Shown piece after piece: positions 9,533 through 18,221 of a stretch of 64,000 bases of DNA. Every line of letters starts with the position of its first letter. Position 1 is the first letter of the stretch. The notes under the pieces were generated by a model, which saw nothing but the letters and a program-made list of their open reading frames with translations, was not told the origin of the DNA and made no database searches. Origin of the DNA: Agrobacterium rubi TR3 = NBRC 13261 (GTDB lineage: Bacteria; Pseudomonadota; Alphaproteobacteria; Rhizobiales; Rhizobiaceae); assembly GCF_000739935.1 (NCBI RefSeq), contig NZ_BBJU01000025.1, positions 100,119 to 164,118 on the forward strand, written 5' to 3'. Made by a program: the position numbers and the translations under genes.

Positions 9533-9955
9533 ATGGCGATTGAACGCACATTTTCGATGATCAAGCCGGACGCAACCAAGCGTAATCTCACAGGCGCGAT
9601 CACCAAGGTATTTGAAGACAACGGCCTGCGCATCATCGCCTCCAAGCGCGTTTGGATGAGCAAGCGCGAAGCCGAAGGCTTCTACGCCGTTCACAAGGAA
9701 CGTCCTTTCTTCGGCGAACTGGTAGACGGCATGACATCCGGCCCGACCATCGTTCAGGTTTTGGAAGGCGAAAACGCCATCCTCAAGAACCGCGAAATCA
9801 TGGGCGCCACCAACCCAGCCAACGCTGACGAGGGCACGATCCGCAAGAGCTTTGCTCTGTCCATCGGCGAAAACTCCGTTCACGGTTCGGATGCTCCTGA
9901 AACGGCAGCTCAGGAAATCGCTTACTGGTTCGCAGAAACCGAAATCGTCGGCTGA
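9533..9955 (+). CDS. ndk: Nucleoside diphosphate kinase
   Basis: Transfers the gamma-phosphate from ATP to nucleoside diphosphates through a phosphohistidine. At 140 residues it has the standard bacterial length. The start [18 protein letters not shown] and the active-site block [14 protein letters not shown] contain the catalytic histidine, and the [15 protein letters not shown] loop is typical. The ribosome site is AATAAGGAAAC. It stands alone with its own terminator. Confidence 0.97.
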   Translation: MAIERTFSMIKPDATKRNLTGAITKVFEDNGLRIIASKRVWMSKREAEGFYAVHKERPFFGELVDGMTSGPTIVQVLEGENAILKNREIMGATNPANADEGTIRKSFALSIGENSVHGSDAPETAAQEIAYWFAETEIVG

Positions 9956-10017
9956 TTCAGTTTTTGAAGCGGCGGAATCGGTTTGTGAGGCCGCTGCCTT
10001 AAAGTGATGAAATGAAT

Positions 10018-10048
10018 TGGAAAACGGGGCCGAGAGGCTCCGTTTTTT
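10018..10048 (+). terminator. Rho-independent terminator of ndk
   Basis: AAAACGGGGCC pairs with GGCTCCGTTTT around GAGA, followed by TTTTTT. It lies about 65 bases after the ndk stop. Confidence 0.8.
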
Positions 10049-10059
10049 GTGTGTGTTGT

Positions 10060-10239
10060 GCCGTGTGGCTGCCCCCCTCTGGCCTGCCGGCCATCTCCCC
10101 CACAGGTGGGGTGATCGACTCGTGGCAACCCCCTCGATCACTTCTGACGGTTTATATTGAGGCAACGCCAGCGCGCCCAGCCAATCTCCCTCCTTGTGGG
10201 GGAGATGGCCGGCAGATCAGAGGGGGTGAGCCACACGGC
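10060..10239. repeat. RIME-like intergenic palindromic element
   Basis: Two long arms, about 10060-10110 and 10192-10239, are imperfect inverted copies. The left begins GCCGTGTGGCTGCCCCCCTCT and runs into GCCGGCCATCTCCCCCAC; the right is its reverse complement, ending GGTGAGCCACACGGC. About 80 bases of unrelated sequence separate them. The arm sequence and architecture resemble the Rhizobium-specific intergenic mosaic elements (RIME1) known in Sinorhizobium and relatives. It sits between ndk and the lipoprotein gene. Confidence 0.7.
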
Positions 10240-10253
10240 AAAACGCTAAAGAG

Positions 10254-10757
10254 TTAGCGAGCAGGACACCCCGCAAGAGACCTCATATCCATACTCCCAT
10301 CCGCCCTAAACACCTCCGGGTTTGGCGTATAAAGCGGTCCCACGACCAACGGCTTTGCTGGTAGCATCGACTGATCCGTGTCCGATATGATGCTTGTGTC
10401 TATCGTCTGCATCACATGCTCGTCCGGCGCTTTCACCTGGATCGTGACTTTATACGGGCGGCCTTCTTTCACGCACTCCACCGGCGGACTTTGCAACGTG
10501 ATTTTCGGGCTTTCGGGAAACAGCCGTTCCGTCACGGTAAGCGCATCTCCGCCACGCGGATTTTCGAAGCTGGCTTCGATGGTGCTGCCATCTCTGATCG
10601 GCGCTGTGGGTTGCAGGGTGATGAGATAGGTTGCCGCTGCCACGCGATAATTGAAAACGAACATGCGGCCGGACACGCTGACGATTTCTCTTTGCTCGTC
10701 TCGCTGACAGGCGGTTAGGAGGAAGGACGCAGCGATGAGAATGGCAACCGTCTTCAC
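10254..10757 (-). CDS. Predicted lipoprotein of unknown function
   Basis: A 167-residue exported protein. I start it at the GTG at 10757 because AAGGAG lies eight bases upstream; this yields a signal peptide, VKTVAILIAASFLLTAC, with a lipobox (LTAC) and lipidated Cys17. The rest is predicted beta-rich with no motif I recognise and contains one other cysteine pair (ECVKEG, LAGCPAR). The start overlaps the end of the CGNR gene by four bases (GTGA), so the two are translationally coupled. A longer frame to 10913 only reads through the CGNR gene out of phase. Confidence 0.75.
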   Translation of the reverse strand: MKTVAILIAASFLLTACQRDEQREIVSVSGRMFVFNYRVAAATYLITLQPTAPIRDGSTIEASFENPRGGDALTVTERLFPESPKITLQSPPVECVKEGRPYKVTIQVKAPDEHVMQTIDTSIISDTDQSMLPAKPLVVGPLYTPNPEVFRADGSMDMRSLAGCPAR

Positions 10758-11305
10758 GATGCAATCTCCTTTTTGCGCCGGTAGTGCTTGGCCGCTTTCT
10801 GGCGATTGCCGCACACGGCCATATCGCACCAGATGCGGCTGCGGTTCTTGCTGCGGTCTATGAACAGCCAGCCACAATGGCCGCAGATCCGTAAGCGTGT
10901 ACGATCGGGGCATGCCATGAGGCTCAACACCGAACGGGCAGTTGCAGCCTCAAGGCTGTGTTTGGCAGGTACGTTTTTGAGTGCAGCCGCACAGGCGTCG
11001 AGAAGCCTGGCCAATAGGTCATTTTCGTCCTGTCCGGTCTCGATCAACTGGCGGAAATACCGGTCGGTCGCTTCGCGTAGTTCGATCAGGTGACCCAGGT
11101 TTTCAGGAGATGGCGGCGAAAGAAGAGAAAATCTGTCGCACTCAGCCGAAAGGCGGGTCGCCGCGTCGCAAAAACTGTCCAGCTGTTCCGGTACAGCAAA
11201 TCGATCCACGGATTTCTCGTGGTCGAAGCGCAGAATGACGCTGTTGGCGACATCCAGCGCCAAGGCACCTCCGACGAAACGATGTGGTGTCCAGCTAAAA
11301 ACCAT
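10754..11305 (-). CDS. CGNR zinc-finger protein (ABATE domain), likely transcription regulator
   Basis: A 183-residue protein. The N-terminal ~130 residues (GGALALDVANSVI and RLLDACAAALKNVP) fit the ABATE domain, and the C-terminal ~45 residues form the CGNR treble-clef zinc finger: RICGHCGWLFIDRSKNRSRIWC ending MAVCGNRQKAAKHYRRKK, with four cysteines as metal ligands. The family is thought to include stress-related transcription regulators, but few have been tested. It is divergent from a LivH-like permease with 62 bases between the starts, which contain a palindrome, so regulation of the permease is a reasonable inference. The lipoprotein gene follows in the same operon. Confidence 0.85.
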   Translation of the reverse strand: MVFSWTPHRFVGGALALDVANSVILRFDHEKSVDRFAVPEQLDSFCDAATRLSAECDRFSLLSPPSPENLGHLIELREATDRYFRQLIETGQDENDLLARLLDACAAALKNVPAKHSLEAATARSVLSLMACPDRTRLRICGHCGWLFIDRSKNRSRIWCDMAVCGNRQKAAKHYRRKKEIAS

Positions 11306-11313
11306 GCTGCGAT

Positions 11314-11345
11314 TATAACTATCAAAATCAATTTTACCAGTTATA
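11314..11345. promoter_or_regulatory. Palindrome in the CGNR/LivH divergent promoter
   Basis: Inverted arms TATAACT (11314-11320) and AGTTATA (11339-11345) are separated by 18 A+T-rich bases, centred between the two divergent starts. The position suits an operator acting on both genes. No binding is shown. Confidence 0.4.
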
Positions 11346-11367
11346 TTAAGGCGGGAGAGCGGTGGGC

Positions 11368-12264
11368 ATGGCTTACTTTCTGCAACAGTTTTTGAACGCG
11401 GTTCCGATAGCGACGCTTTATGCGGCTCTGGCCTTCGGGTACGCCATCGCCTTCTCCATCACCAAGCGGGCCGACATTACCTACGGAGCTATCTTCGCCT
11501 TCGCCGGTCTCACATGCCTGTTATTTGCCGATTTTGGCTGGAACCAGCTTTGGCTCATTCTGCCTGCGACTTTGGCGCTCGGGGCGGCGGCTGGCATTTT
11601 CGGTGGGCTTTGGGCCGGGGTCTTTATCGGACGGGCCGTTATGCGCCCGCTTGCCAGCGCCTCGCCCAATGCTGTGACGGTCGCTGCCATTGGTGCGCTG
11701 ATTGCGCTGATGGAAAGCGCACGGCTTGCCGCAAATACACGCTCCCTGTGGCTACCGCCCTTTTTGCACGATCCGATTTACGTTTGGCGAAGCGCGGATT
11801 TCATCGTTACCACGACGCCGATGCAGCTCATCAATTCGGCGGTTTTTCTGATGATGGTCGCTGGCGGATATATGGTCCTGCAAAAATCCAACGCAGGGCG
11901 GTACTGGAAGGCTGTGTCGGAAGACGCTTCCGCTGCGTCACTTCTCGGCATCAATGCGGGACGTGTGTTTCTGGTGTCCTATTGCGCAGCAGCGCTCTTC
12001 GCATCCATCTGCGGTGTGCTGGCTACCTTTTATTACGGCAATATGGATTTTGGCGCCGGGCTGGTTTTTGGCCTGAAAGTGGTGCTGATTTCGGCTGCGG
12101 GCGGCTATACCAGTCCGCTCAAATGCGCAGCCGGGGCCGCCGCCATTGGTTTTGCCGAGACATTTTGGGCCGCTTACGGCCCTGTCGCATGGCGGGATGC
12201 GGCTGTGCTTGCGCTGTTGGTTCTGTGGCTGATTATTACGCGAAGCGAGCGTGAAGCCCCTTAA
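11368..12264 (+). CDS. Solitary LivH-type branched-chain amino acid ABC permease
   Basis: A 298-residue inner-membrane protein with about eight hydrophobic segments, matching the LivH permease family: LYAALAFGYAIAFSITKRADITYGAIFAFAG near the start and KVVLISAAGGYTSPLKCAAGAAAIGFAET near the end. I choose the ATG at 11368, nine bases after GGGAGA, over the GTG at 11362, which is too close. LivH normally works with LivM, two ATPases and a periplasmic binding protein; none of these is adjacent. It could be recruited by a remote transporter or have lost its partners. It is convergent with moaE, the stops overlapping by four bases. Confidence 0.8.
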   Translation: MAYFLQQFLNAVPIATLYAALAFGYAIAFSITKRADITYGAIFAFAGLTCLLFADFGWNQLWLILPATLALGAAAGIFGGLWAGVFIGRAVMRPLASASPNAVTVAAIGALIALMESARLAANTRSLWLPPFLHDPIYVWRSADFIVTTTPMQLINSAVFLMMVAGGYMVLQKSNAGRYWKAVSEDASAASLLGINAGRVFLVSYCAAALFASICGVLATFYYGNMDFGAGLVFGLKVVLISAAGGYTSPLKCAAGAAAIGFAETFWAAYGPVAWRDAAVLALLVLWLIITRSEREAP

Positions 12265-12722
12265 AGCCACTTATCCTTAGCCGTATCATCGGCATCCTTG
12301 GCCGATATCCATTCTCCAGCCGTGCCGTCTTTGCCATGCTCTTTCTTCCAGAAGGGCGCGGCGGTCTTCAGATAATCCATCACGAAGTTTGCGCCGTCGA
12401 AAGCAGCCTGCCGGTGGCGGGAAGCGGCGATGACGAGGACGATGGTGTCGCCGGTTGCGATCTTTCCGTAGCGGTGGATGGCAGTGAGGCCGAGGAGTTG
12501 GAAACGGTCGATGGCGAGCTTGGCGATGCGCAGCATTTCTGCTTCCGCCATACCGGGATAGTGTTCCAGCTCGAGAGCGGACAATGTGCCGCCGTCGTCG
12601 CGGCAAAGGCCGGTAAAAGTGACGACAGCGCCGATGGTCTTATCCGTGCTCGTCAGCAGCCGCGTCTCAGTCGCTGCGTCGAAATCCTGCGCCTGCACGC
12701 GGATGGTCGGCTCGATGCCCAT
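12261..12722 (-). CDS. moaE: Molybdopterin synthase large (catalytic) subunit
   Basis: Forms molybdopterin by adding sulfur from MoaD thiocarboxylate to cyclic pyranopterin monophosphate. The 153-residue protein shows the MoaE core: GAVVTFTGLCRDD, ELEHYPGMAEAEM, AIHRYGKIATGDTIVLV, and the catalytic lysine region APFWKKEHGKDG. It is the last gene of a minus-strand operon in which moaD lies three bases upstream, as needed for a heterotetrameric complex. The product cofactor is used by enzymes such as the oxidoreductase at 21047. Confidence 0.95.
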   Translation of the reverse strand: MGIEPTIRVQAQDFDAATETRLLTSTDKTIGAVVTFTGLCRDDGGTLSALELEHYPGMAEAEMLRIAKLAIDRFQLLGLTAIHRYGKIATGDTIVLVIAASRHRQAAFDGANFVMDYLKTAAPFWKKEHGKDGTAGEWISAKDADDTAKDKWL

Positions 12723-12725
12723 GGC

Positions 12726-12983
12726 TCAGCCGCCGGTCATCGGCGGGAAAATACCGATTTCGCGAGCGCCGACAATGCTTTCATCGTGATCGATATGTTC
12801 CTGATTGACGGCGACGCGGATCACATCGGGAAACGCGAATGCCGCTTCATATTCTTCGCCAAGCGTCGTCAGATGCGCAATCAGCTGGCGCGCGGTCGTA
12901 ACCTCTGCGGGCAGATTGAGGTCGTCTTCGGACCGGCCGATCCGCTCGCGCACCCAGGCGAAATAGACGATATTGACCATCAT
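12726..12983 (-). CDS. moaD: Molybdopterin synthase sulfur carrier subunit
   Basis: An 85-residue ubiquitin-fold sulfur carrier that ends in the diagnostic Gly-Gly (FPPMTGG), which is adenylated and converted to thiocarboxylate before sulfur transfer in MoaE. The start MMVNIVYFAWVRERIG is typical of the family. Its start overlaps the pgsA stop by four bases (ATGA) and moaE follows immediately. Confidence 0.95.
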   Translation of the reverse strand: MMVNIVYFAWVRERIGRSEDDLNLPAEVTTARQLIAHLTTLGEEYEAAFAFPDVIRVAVNQEHIDHDESIVGAREIGIFPPMTGG

Positions 12984-13567
12984 TCCTCATCCACGATATG
13001 CTTGAGGCCCGCTTTGAAATAATCATAACCGGTGTAGATGGTGAGCGCGGCTGCAATCCAGAGCAGGCCGATACCCATTTCGGTCGTATAGGGAATGACC
13101 TTATCGCCAGCCGGACCGGCGAGAAGAAAAGCGATGGCGACCATCTGGATTGTGGTTTTCCATTTGGCGATCTGCGTGACCGGCACCGAGACCTTCAACG
13201 CGGCCAGATATTCGCGCAGACCGGACACCAGAATTTCACGGCACAGAATCGTGATTGCGGCCCACAGAGACCACCCGGCAATCGTGCCGTCTGCGGCCAG
13301 TAGCAGCAGGATCGAGGCGATCAGCAGCTTGTCGGCGATGGGGTCCAGCATGCGGCCAATATTGGACGTCTGGTTCCAGATGCGGGCGAGATAACCATCG
13401 AGAAAATCGGTGATGGAGGCGACGACGAACAGCCAGAGGGCCGTCCAGCGCGCGAAATCCGAACTTTCGAGCTTCCCTTCGATGTAGAAGCACAAAACGA
13501 TGACCGGTACCGCCAGAATGCGGGCGTAGGTCAGAAGATTCGGGATATTGTAGGTGCGCGAAGCCAT
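12980..13567 (-). CDS. pgsA: CDP-diacylglycerol-glycerol-3-phosphate 3-phosphatidyltransferase
   Basis: Makes phosphatidylglycerophosphate from CDP-diacylglycerol and glycerol-3-phosphate in the inner membrane. The 195-residue protein has the CDP-alcohol phosphotransferase motif with three aspartates: DFLDGYLAR, then GRMLDPIADK. About five hydrophobic segments are evident. I start at the ATG at 13567 (MASRTYNIPNLLTYARI), where family similarity begins; the 20 residues upstream look non-coding and lack a better ribosome site. It lies between uvrC and moaD on the same strand, an order shared by many Rhizobiales. Confidence 0.94.
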   Translation of the reverse strand: MASRTYNIPNLLTYARILAVPVIVLCFYIEGKLESSDFARWTALWLFVVASITDFLDGYLARIWNQTSNIGRMLDPIADKLLIASILLLLAADGTIAGWSLWAAITILCREILVSGLREYLAALKVSVPVTQIAKWKTTIQMVAIAFLLAGPAGDKVIPYTTEMGIGLLWIAAALTIYTGYDYFKAGLKHIVDEE

Positions 13568-13668
13568 TGGGAACCTGTCATTCGATGTCAAAGCGTTGTG
13601 GCAGCCCTTGGACGCAAGCGTCAACACCCTATTATGTTTTTTTGCGGGTGCTGCGCGAAAGCAATGTG

Positions 13669-15711
13669 TCAGTCTTTGCCGCTCTCGTGGAAGTGATTGT
13701 AAACCTGTTTGGCCACGGCCTCGGAAATACCACCGACCGCCATCAGGTCACTCAGCGCCGCGCGCGATACGGCTTTTGCGGTGCCGAAATGCTGCAGCAA
13801 CGCCCGCTTGCGGCCGGGACCGATGCCGCTGATTTCATCCAGCGGGTTCTTGATCAACTCCTTCTTGCGGCGAGCACGGTGTGAGCCGATGGCGAAGCGG
13901 TGGGCCTCATCCCGCAGACGCTGCACGAAATACAGAACGGGATCACGCGGCGGCAGCGAAAAATCACTGCGGCTATCGGTAAAGAAGCGTTCGCGACCGG
14001 CATCTCGGTCAACACCCTTCGCCACGCCGATGGCCGTCACGCAGTCACGAATGCCGAGTTCGTCCAGAATGGCGCGCACTGCCGTCATCTGTCCCTGACC
14101 ACCGTCGATAAGGATCACGTCCGGCCATGAGGGGAACGGGATGTCGGCGGCGTCTTCGGGTGACACCGCTTGGCTGCGGTCCGGTCTGCCATCTTCCTTC
14201 AGCAGGCGCGAAAATCGGCGGGTCATCACTTCCCGCATCATGCCGAAGTCATCACCGGGAGTGATCTCGGTCGATTTGATGTTGAACTTGCGGTAATGGC
14301 TCTTGGTAAAACCATCCGGCCCGGCGACCACCATGCCGCCAACGGCATTGGTGCCCATCATGTGCGAGTTGTCGTACACTTCGATCCGGCGCGGCACGTA
14401 GGGCAGGGCGAAGGTCTCGGCAAAACCCTTCAGCAGTCTGGCCTGTGACGATGTTTCGGCGAGCTTGCGGCCATGCGCCTCACGCGCATTGCCAAGCACG
14501 TGGTCGACAACATCTTTCTTCTCTCCGCGCTGCGGCACAGAGACGCTGACCTTGTGGTTTGCCTTTTCTGAGAGAGCGGCGGCGAGAAGTTCCTGCTCGT
14601 CCACCACTTCCGACAGCAGGATTTGCTTCGGCACGGGCTTGTCGTCGTAAAACTGCGCGAGAAAGGCCGTGAGGATTTCAGAGCCGGGAAGCGATGGATC
14701 AGCCTTGGGGAAATAGGCCCGGTTGCCCCAGTTCTGCCCGGTGCGGAAAAAGAACACCTGGATACAGGAGATGCCACCTTCATGGTGAATGGCGAAAACG
14801 TCAGCCTCTTCGATGCCGGCGGGGTTGATGCCCTGATGGCTTTGCACATGCGACAGGGCCGCCAGCCGGTCACGATAGACGGCTGCCCGCTCGAAATCCA
14901 AGTCGTCGGACGCTTCGTTCATTTGGGACGCAATCGTCGCCTTCACGCTCTGGCTTTTGCCGGACAGAAAGTCCTTGGCCTCCTTGACCAGTTCTGCATA
15001 GCCCTCGTCACTCACTTCGTGGGTGCAGGGGGCGGAACAGCGCTTGATCTGGTGAAGAAGACAGGGCCGAGTGCGGCTTTCGAACACGCTGTCTGTACAG
15101 GTGCGAATAAGGAAGGCGCGTTGCAGCGAATTGATTGTGCGACCAACGGCACCGGCGGAGGCGAAGGGTCCGAAATAATCACCCTTGCGAGCACGGGCGC
15201 CACGATGCTTGAAAATGGCGGGCGCGCGGTTGTCTGAGGTGATCAGGATATAGGGGAAGGATTTGTCGTCACGAAGCAGAACGTTAAAGCGCGGACGCAA
15301 GCGCTTGATCAGATTCGCTTCCAGCAACAGCGCTTCGATCTCCGTACGCGTCGTCACGAATTCCATATGCGTCGTCAACCGCACCATCTGGCCAATGCGG
15401 TTGGAATGGAAACGTCCCTGAGCATAGTTGCCGACGCGCTTCTTCAGCGAGCGCGCCTTGCCCACATACATCACGTCGCCCGCCTCGTTGAACATGCGAT
15501 AGACGCCGGGGCTGTTGGGCAGATGTTTGACGAACTCCGCGATCAGATCCATGCCCTTGAGGCCGGATTCGTTCTGCCAGCCCGCATTCCAGTCCACGGG
15601 CACGACAACGCCATCCGCCGCCACGACAGAAGTGGTGGAGGTTACGTCGTCATCGTCATCGTCGTTATCATCGAAGAGAATACCGCCGTCTGGCAGCTTC
15701 TTTCCGTTCAT
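13669..15711 (-). CDS. uvrC: UvrABC excinuclease subunit C
   Basis: Makes both incisions in nucleotide excision repair. At 680 residues it is longer than the E. coli protein (610), mostly through an N-terminal tail of ~58 residues that contains an aspartate run (residues 14-22). Then come the GIY-YIG nuclease (GVY at 69-71, MYVGKA at 81-86), the UVR motif that binds UvrB ([18 protein letters not shown]), the RNase H-like 5' nuclease ([25 protein letters not shown]) and a C-terminal double helix-hairpin-helix ([17 protein letters not shown]). Its start overlaps the stop of the SDR gene by four bases. uvrB is in the same window at 49311. Confidence 0.96.
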   Translation of the reverse strand: MNGKKLPDGGILFDDNDDDDDDVTSTTSVVAADGVVVPVDWNAGWQNESGLKGMDLIAEFVKHLPNSPGVYRMFNEAGDVMYVGKARSLKKRVGNYAQGRFHSNRIGQMVRLTTHMEFVTTRTEIEALLLEANLIKRLRPRFNVLLRDDKSFPYILITSDNRAPAIFKHRGARARKGDYFGPFASAGAVGRTINSLQRAFLIRTCTDSVFESRTRPCLLHQIKRCSAPCTHEVSDEGYAELVKEAKDFLSGKSQSVKATIASQMNEASDDLDFERAAVYRDRLAALSHVQSHQGINPAGIEEADVFAIHHEGGISCIQVFFFRTGQNWGNRAYFPKADPSLPGSEILTAFLAQFYDDKPVPKQILLSEVVDEQELLAAALSEKANHKVSVSVPQRGEKKDVVDHVLGNAREAHGRKLAETSSQARLLKGFAETFALPYVPRRIEVYDNSHMMGTNAVGGMVVAGPDGFTKSHYRKFNIKSTEITPGDDFGMMREVMTRRFSRLLKEDGRPDRSQAVSPEDAADIPFPSWPDVILIDGGQGQMTAVRAILDELGIRDCVTAIGVAKGVDRDAGRERFFTDSRSDFSLPPRDPVLYFVQRLRDEAHRFAIGSHRARRKKELIKNPLDEISGIGPGRKRALLQHFGTAKAVSRAALSDLMAVGGISEAVAKQVYNHFHESGKD

Positions 15712-16475
15712 TCAGTTATCTCCGCCACATCAGGGGTTTCCCAGCCCAAGTGCTGGCCACCATCGAGTGCGATCATTTGGCCGGTCATCGACGGTGTGTC
15801 ATATAAAAATCGAACGGTCCGCCCGAACTCATCCGGGGTCGGCCCACGCTTTAATATAAGGGCGTCGATCTGTGCCTGAAAGTCCTCCGGCGCCTGTCTT
15901 GCACTTTTGAAGGAAGGACCGGGGCCAATGGCATTCACCCGCACCCGCGGCGCAAAGGCCTGTGCCATGGTTTTCGTCGCCGTCCACATGGCGGATTTCG
16001 ACAGCGTATAGGAATAGAAGCGCGGCGTGAGTTTCAGCACGCGCTGATCGATGACATTGACGATGAGCCCGCAAGCAGTGTCGGGCAACTGTTTTACGAG
16101 AGCCGCGCCCAAAATGGAGGGCGCGCGGACGTGAACAGCAAAATGGGCATCGAATGCCGCAGAATCGAACTCTTCCAAACTGTCATGACGGAACACGGAT
16201 GCGTTATTGACGAGGATTCCGATGGGTCCGAGCGCAGAATTTGCGCTCTCCATCAGTTTTTCCGTTGATTCCGTGTTTTCGAGGTCCGCCTGCACGACAG
16301 CCGCTTTTCCACCGTTTTGCCGTATTGTATTAGCGAATGCCTCTGCTTCGTCCAGCGAGGAGCGGGCATGCAGAGCAACCGCAAAGCCTTCTGCAGCAAG
16401 ATATTCGGCTATGGCACGGCCCATGCGACGGGCAGCACCGGTAATCAAGACGGTTTTGGGTATATTCTCGTTCAA
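15708..16475 (-). CDS. SDR family NAD(P)-dependent oxidoreductase
   Basis: A 255-residue short-chain dehydrogenase. The cofactor motif is TGAARRMG (residues 12-19), NNAS follows near residue 90, and the catalytic YxxxK is YTLSK. The arginine pair after TGAA suggests NADPH. The overall pattern resembles pteridine reductase or FolM-like enzymes, so dihydropterin reduction is possible but not established. It heads the uvrC-pgsA-moaD-moaE transcription unit, with a four-base overlap to uvrC. Confidence 0.85.
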   Translation of the reverse strand: MNENIPKTVLITGAARRMGRAIAEYLAAEGFAVALHARSSLDEAEAFANTIRQNGGKAAVVQADLENTESTEKLMESANSALGPIGILVNNASVFRHDSLEEFDSAAFDAHFAVHVRAPSILGAALVKQLPDTACGLIVNVIDQRVLKLTPRFYSYTLSKSAMWTATKTMAQAFAPRVRVNAIGPGPSFKSARQAPEDFQAQIDALILKRGPTPDEFGRTVRFLYDTPSMTGQMIALDGGQHLGWETPDVAEITE

Positions 16476-16843
16476 AGCTGACCTGCGTGCTGCTTACATG
16501 GATTTTGGCAGTCGATATAATGCGAAAATTCCAAGTTTGCCCATAGCGGCACCAAATTATACAGACTTATGCCCTGGCGATGCAGTTGAAGTAATTTTAT
16601 TTAAATACATGTAAAGTTTGGATGTTCTTCAGTTAACGGCTCATTATCCTTAATAGATTTTTGTGTCATTTTAGCAACGTCCAATTTCCGTCACGGCGCT
16701 GCCCCAATCAATTCACATTTTGGCTGTGTGATCTCCTCAATCACCCATCATTTTGATTGTCAGACGGGCAGGGAACCAACTGATTTACACCGCGTTTGGG
16801 AACGAGTGTTTGAGCACCCCGCGGGTTTGAAAAGGAGAATAGC
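16476..16843. other. Intergenic region upstream of the outer-membrane protein gene
   Basis: A 368-base divergent region between the SDR and barrel-protein genes, A+T-rich at 16500-16680. No coding frame is convincing. The right end carries the strong ribosome site AAAAGGAGAATAGC just before 16844, as expected for an abundant envelope protein. Confidence 0.5.
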
Positions 16844-17503
16844 ATGCGTACTATCGTTGCAACACTAATGGCGACCACAATGGCAGCTGCGGCATTTTCG
16901 GCAGCAAAGGCAGCCGACGCTGTAAACGAAGTGCCGCAGGCACCCGTCGCTTACGAGCAGCCAGCACCGATCAGCAACTGGTCTGGCGCATACCTCGGTG
17001 CGACTGCCAACTACGACTGGGGTCGTTTCACCGGCAATGGCGGCGATCGTGATGCCGACGGCTTCGGCGGCGGTCTCTACGGCGGTTACAACTTCCAGAG
17101 CGGCCAGCTGGTCTACGGTGCAGAAGCTGACGTTAACCTCGGCGACGAGAAGGGTTCTGCTGGTACAGGTCCTCTGGGCGAAGATCTTCGCGGCAAGCAG
17201 GGCGTCAATGGCTCCATCCGTGCCCGCGTCGGTTACGACATGAACCCGTTCCTGCTCTACGGTACAGGTGGTCTTGCGATCTCTGACAACAAGGTCAGCA
17301 ACTCTACATCCAGCGACAGCGCAACAGCACTCGGCTACACAGTTGGTGCTGGCGTTGAAGCCATGGTGACCAACAACATCACAGCTCGCGTCGAATATCG
17401 CTACAGCGATTACCAGAACAAGGACTTCGCACTCGACACAGGAACCGTATCTCGCGGCTTCGACGATCATAGCGTGAAGGCCGGTATCGGCGTAAAGTTC
17501 TAA
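16844..17503 (+). CDS. Outer-membrane beta-barrel protein (RopB/Omp25-like)
   Basis: A 219-residue exported protein with a signal peptide (MRTIVATLMATTMAAAAFSA, cleavage probably after AKA at residue 23). The mature part is an eight-stranded barrel type: NWSGAYLGATANYDWG, GLYGGYNFQSGQLVYGAEAD, RVGYDMNPFLLYGTGGLA, ARVEYRYSDYQ, ending in the C-terminal phenylalanine (GIGVKF) that guides BAM insertion. This matches the Omp25/RopB group of Rhizobiales, which contact peptidoglycan or LPS and influence envelope stability. Strong ribosome site and its own terminator suggest high expression. Confidence 0.9.
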   Translation: MRTIVATLMATTMAAAAFSAAKAADAVNEVPQAPVAYEQPAPISNWSGAYLGATANYDWGRFTGNGGDRDADGFGGGLYGGYNFQSGQLVYGAEADVNLGDEKGSAGTGPLGEDLRGKQGVNGSIRARVGYDMNPFLLYGTGGLAISDNKVSNSTSSDSATALGYTVGAGVEAMVTNNITARVEYRYSDYQNKDFALDTGTVSRGFDDHSVKAGIGVKF

Positions 17504-17523
17504 TCCTTAAACGGATTGAATCG

Positions 17524-17555
17524 AAAAAGCCGGGGTTTTGCCCCGGCTTTTTTGT
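17524..17555 (+). terminator. Rho-independent terminator of the barrel-protein gene
   Basis: AAAAGCCGGGG and CCCCGGCTTTTTT form a strong stem around a TTTTG loop, 20 bases after the stop at 17503. Confidence 0.9.
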
Positions 17556-17606
17556 GTCCGTTATCGAAAGACACGCAACTTTCGCCGCGTGTCCGATTGG
17601 GGTGGA

Positions 17607-18203
17607 TCAGGCTGAAGCTTTCATCTCGGCGTAATCCTTGAAGTGTTTTCCGAATGTCTCGGGCCACTCTGCCAAGGTTTTTCGACCGTCGGCCCACTCG
17701 CCTGCGAACCGTAGATCGAGATAGCTGATCAAGGCTGCGAGCGCGAAGTGACCGCCATGCAGCTTCTTGCCGGTCTTTGGCAGGTTGGCGTTCAGGTAAT
17801 CCAGCCCTCTGACGACCTTGGACCATTGCTTGTCGATCCACGGCTGGTGGACCTTTTCGTCCGGGCGCGAGCGGCGTTCGTAAACGATGGCGAGAAGGCA
17901 ATCCGTGATTCCGTCACACAGCGCCTCCAGCACCTCGGCATCCGTGCGCTTTTGATCCTTTTTCGGATAAAGCTTATGGCCGGATACCCTGTTCAGATAA
18001 TGCATGATGGCAACGCTGTCATAGACCGAACCGCCGTCGTCCAGCAGCAGAACCGGGATTTTGCCGAGTGGGTTGTTGTCCATCAGCGAGGCCGGTTCGG
18101 CATTCGTGTCGACGCGGATCGCCTTGACGTCGAGGCCGAGATAGCGAGATGCCATGCGGACTTTCGCGGAATAGGGGGAGGCGGGTGAATAAAGCAATTC
18201 CAT
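17607..18203 (-). CDS. Glutathione S-transferase family protein
   Basis: A 198-residue soluble protein. The N-terminal thioredoxin-like half begins MELLYSPASPYSAKVRMASR, with the S-x-Y-S segment at the glutathione site, then NPLGKIPVLLLDDGGSVYDSVAI containing the cis-proline and the glutathione-binding D-S pair. The helical half contains ALCDGITDCLLAIVYERR. It lies 18 bases downstream of the RNase T2 gene on the same strand and may be co-transcribed with it, which offers no obvious functional link. Confidence 0.87.
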   Translation of the reverse strand: MELLYSPASPYSAKVRMASRYLGLDVKAIRVDTNAEPASLMDNNPLGKIPVLLLDDGGSVYDSVAIMHYLNRVSGHKLYPKKDQKRTDAEVLEALCDGITDCLLAIVYERRSRPDEKVHQPWIDKQWSKVVRGLDYLNANLPKTGKKLHGGHFALAALISYLDLRFAGEWADGRKTLAEWPETFGKHFKDYAEMKASA

Positions 18204-18221
18204 AATATTGACCTCTGATGT

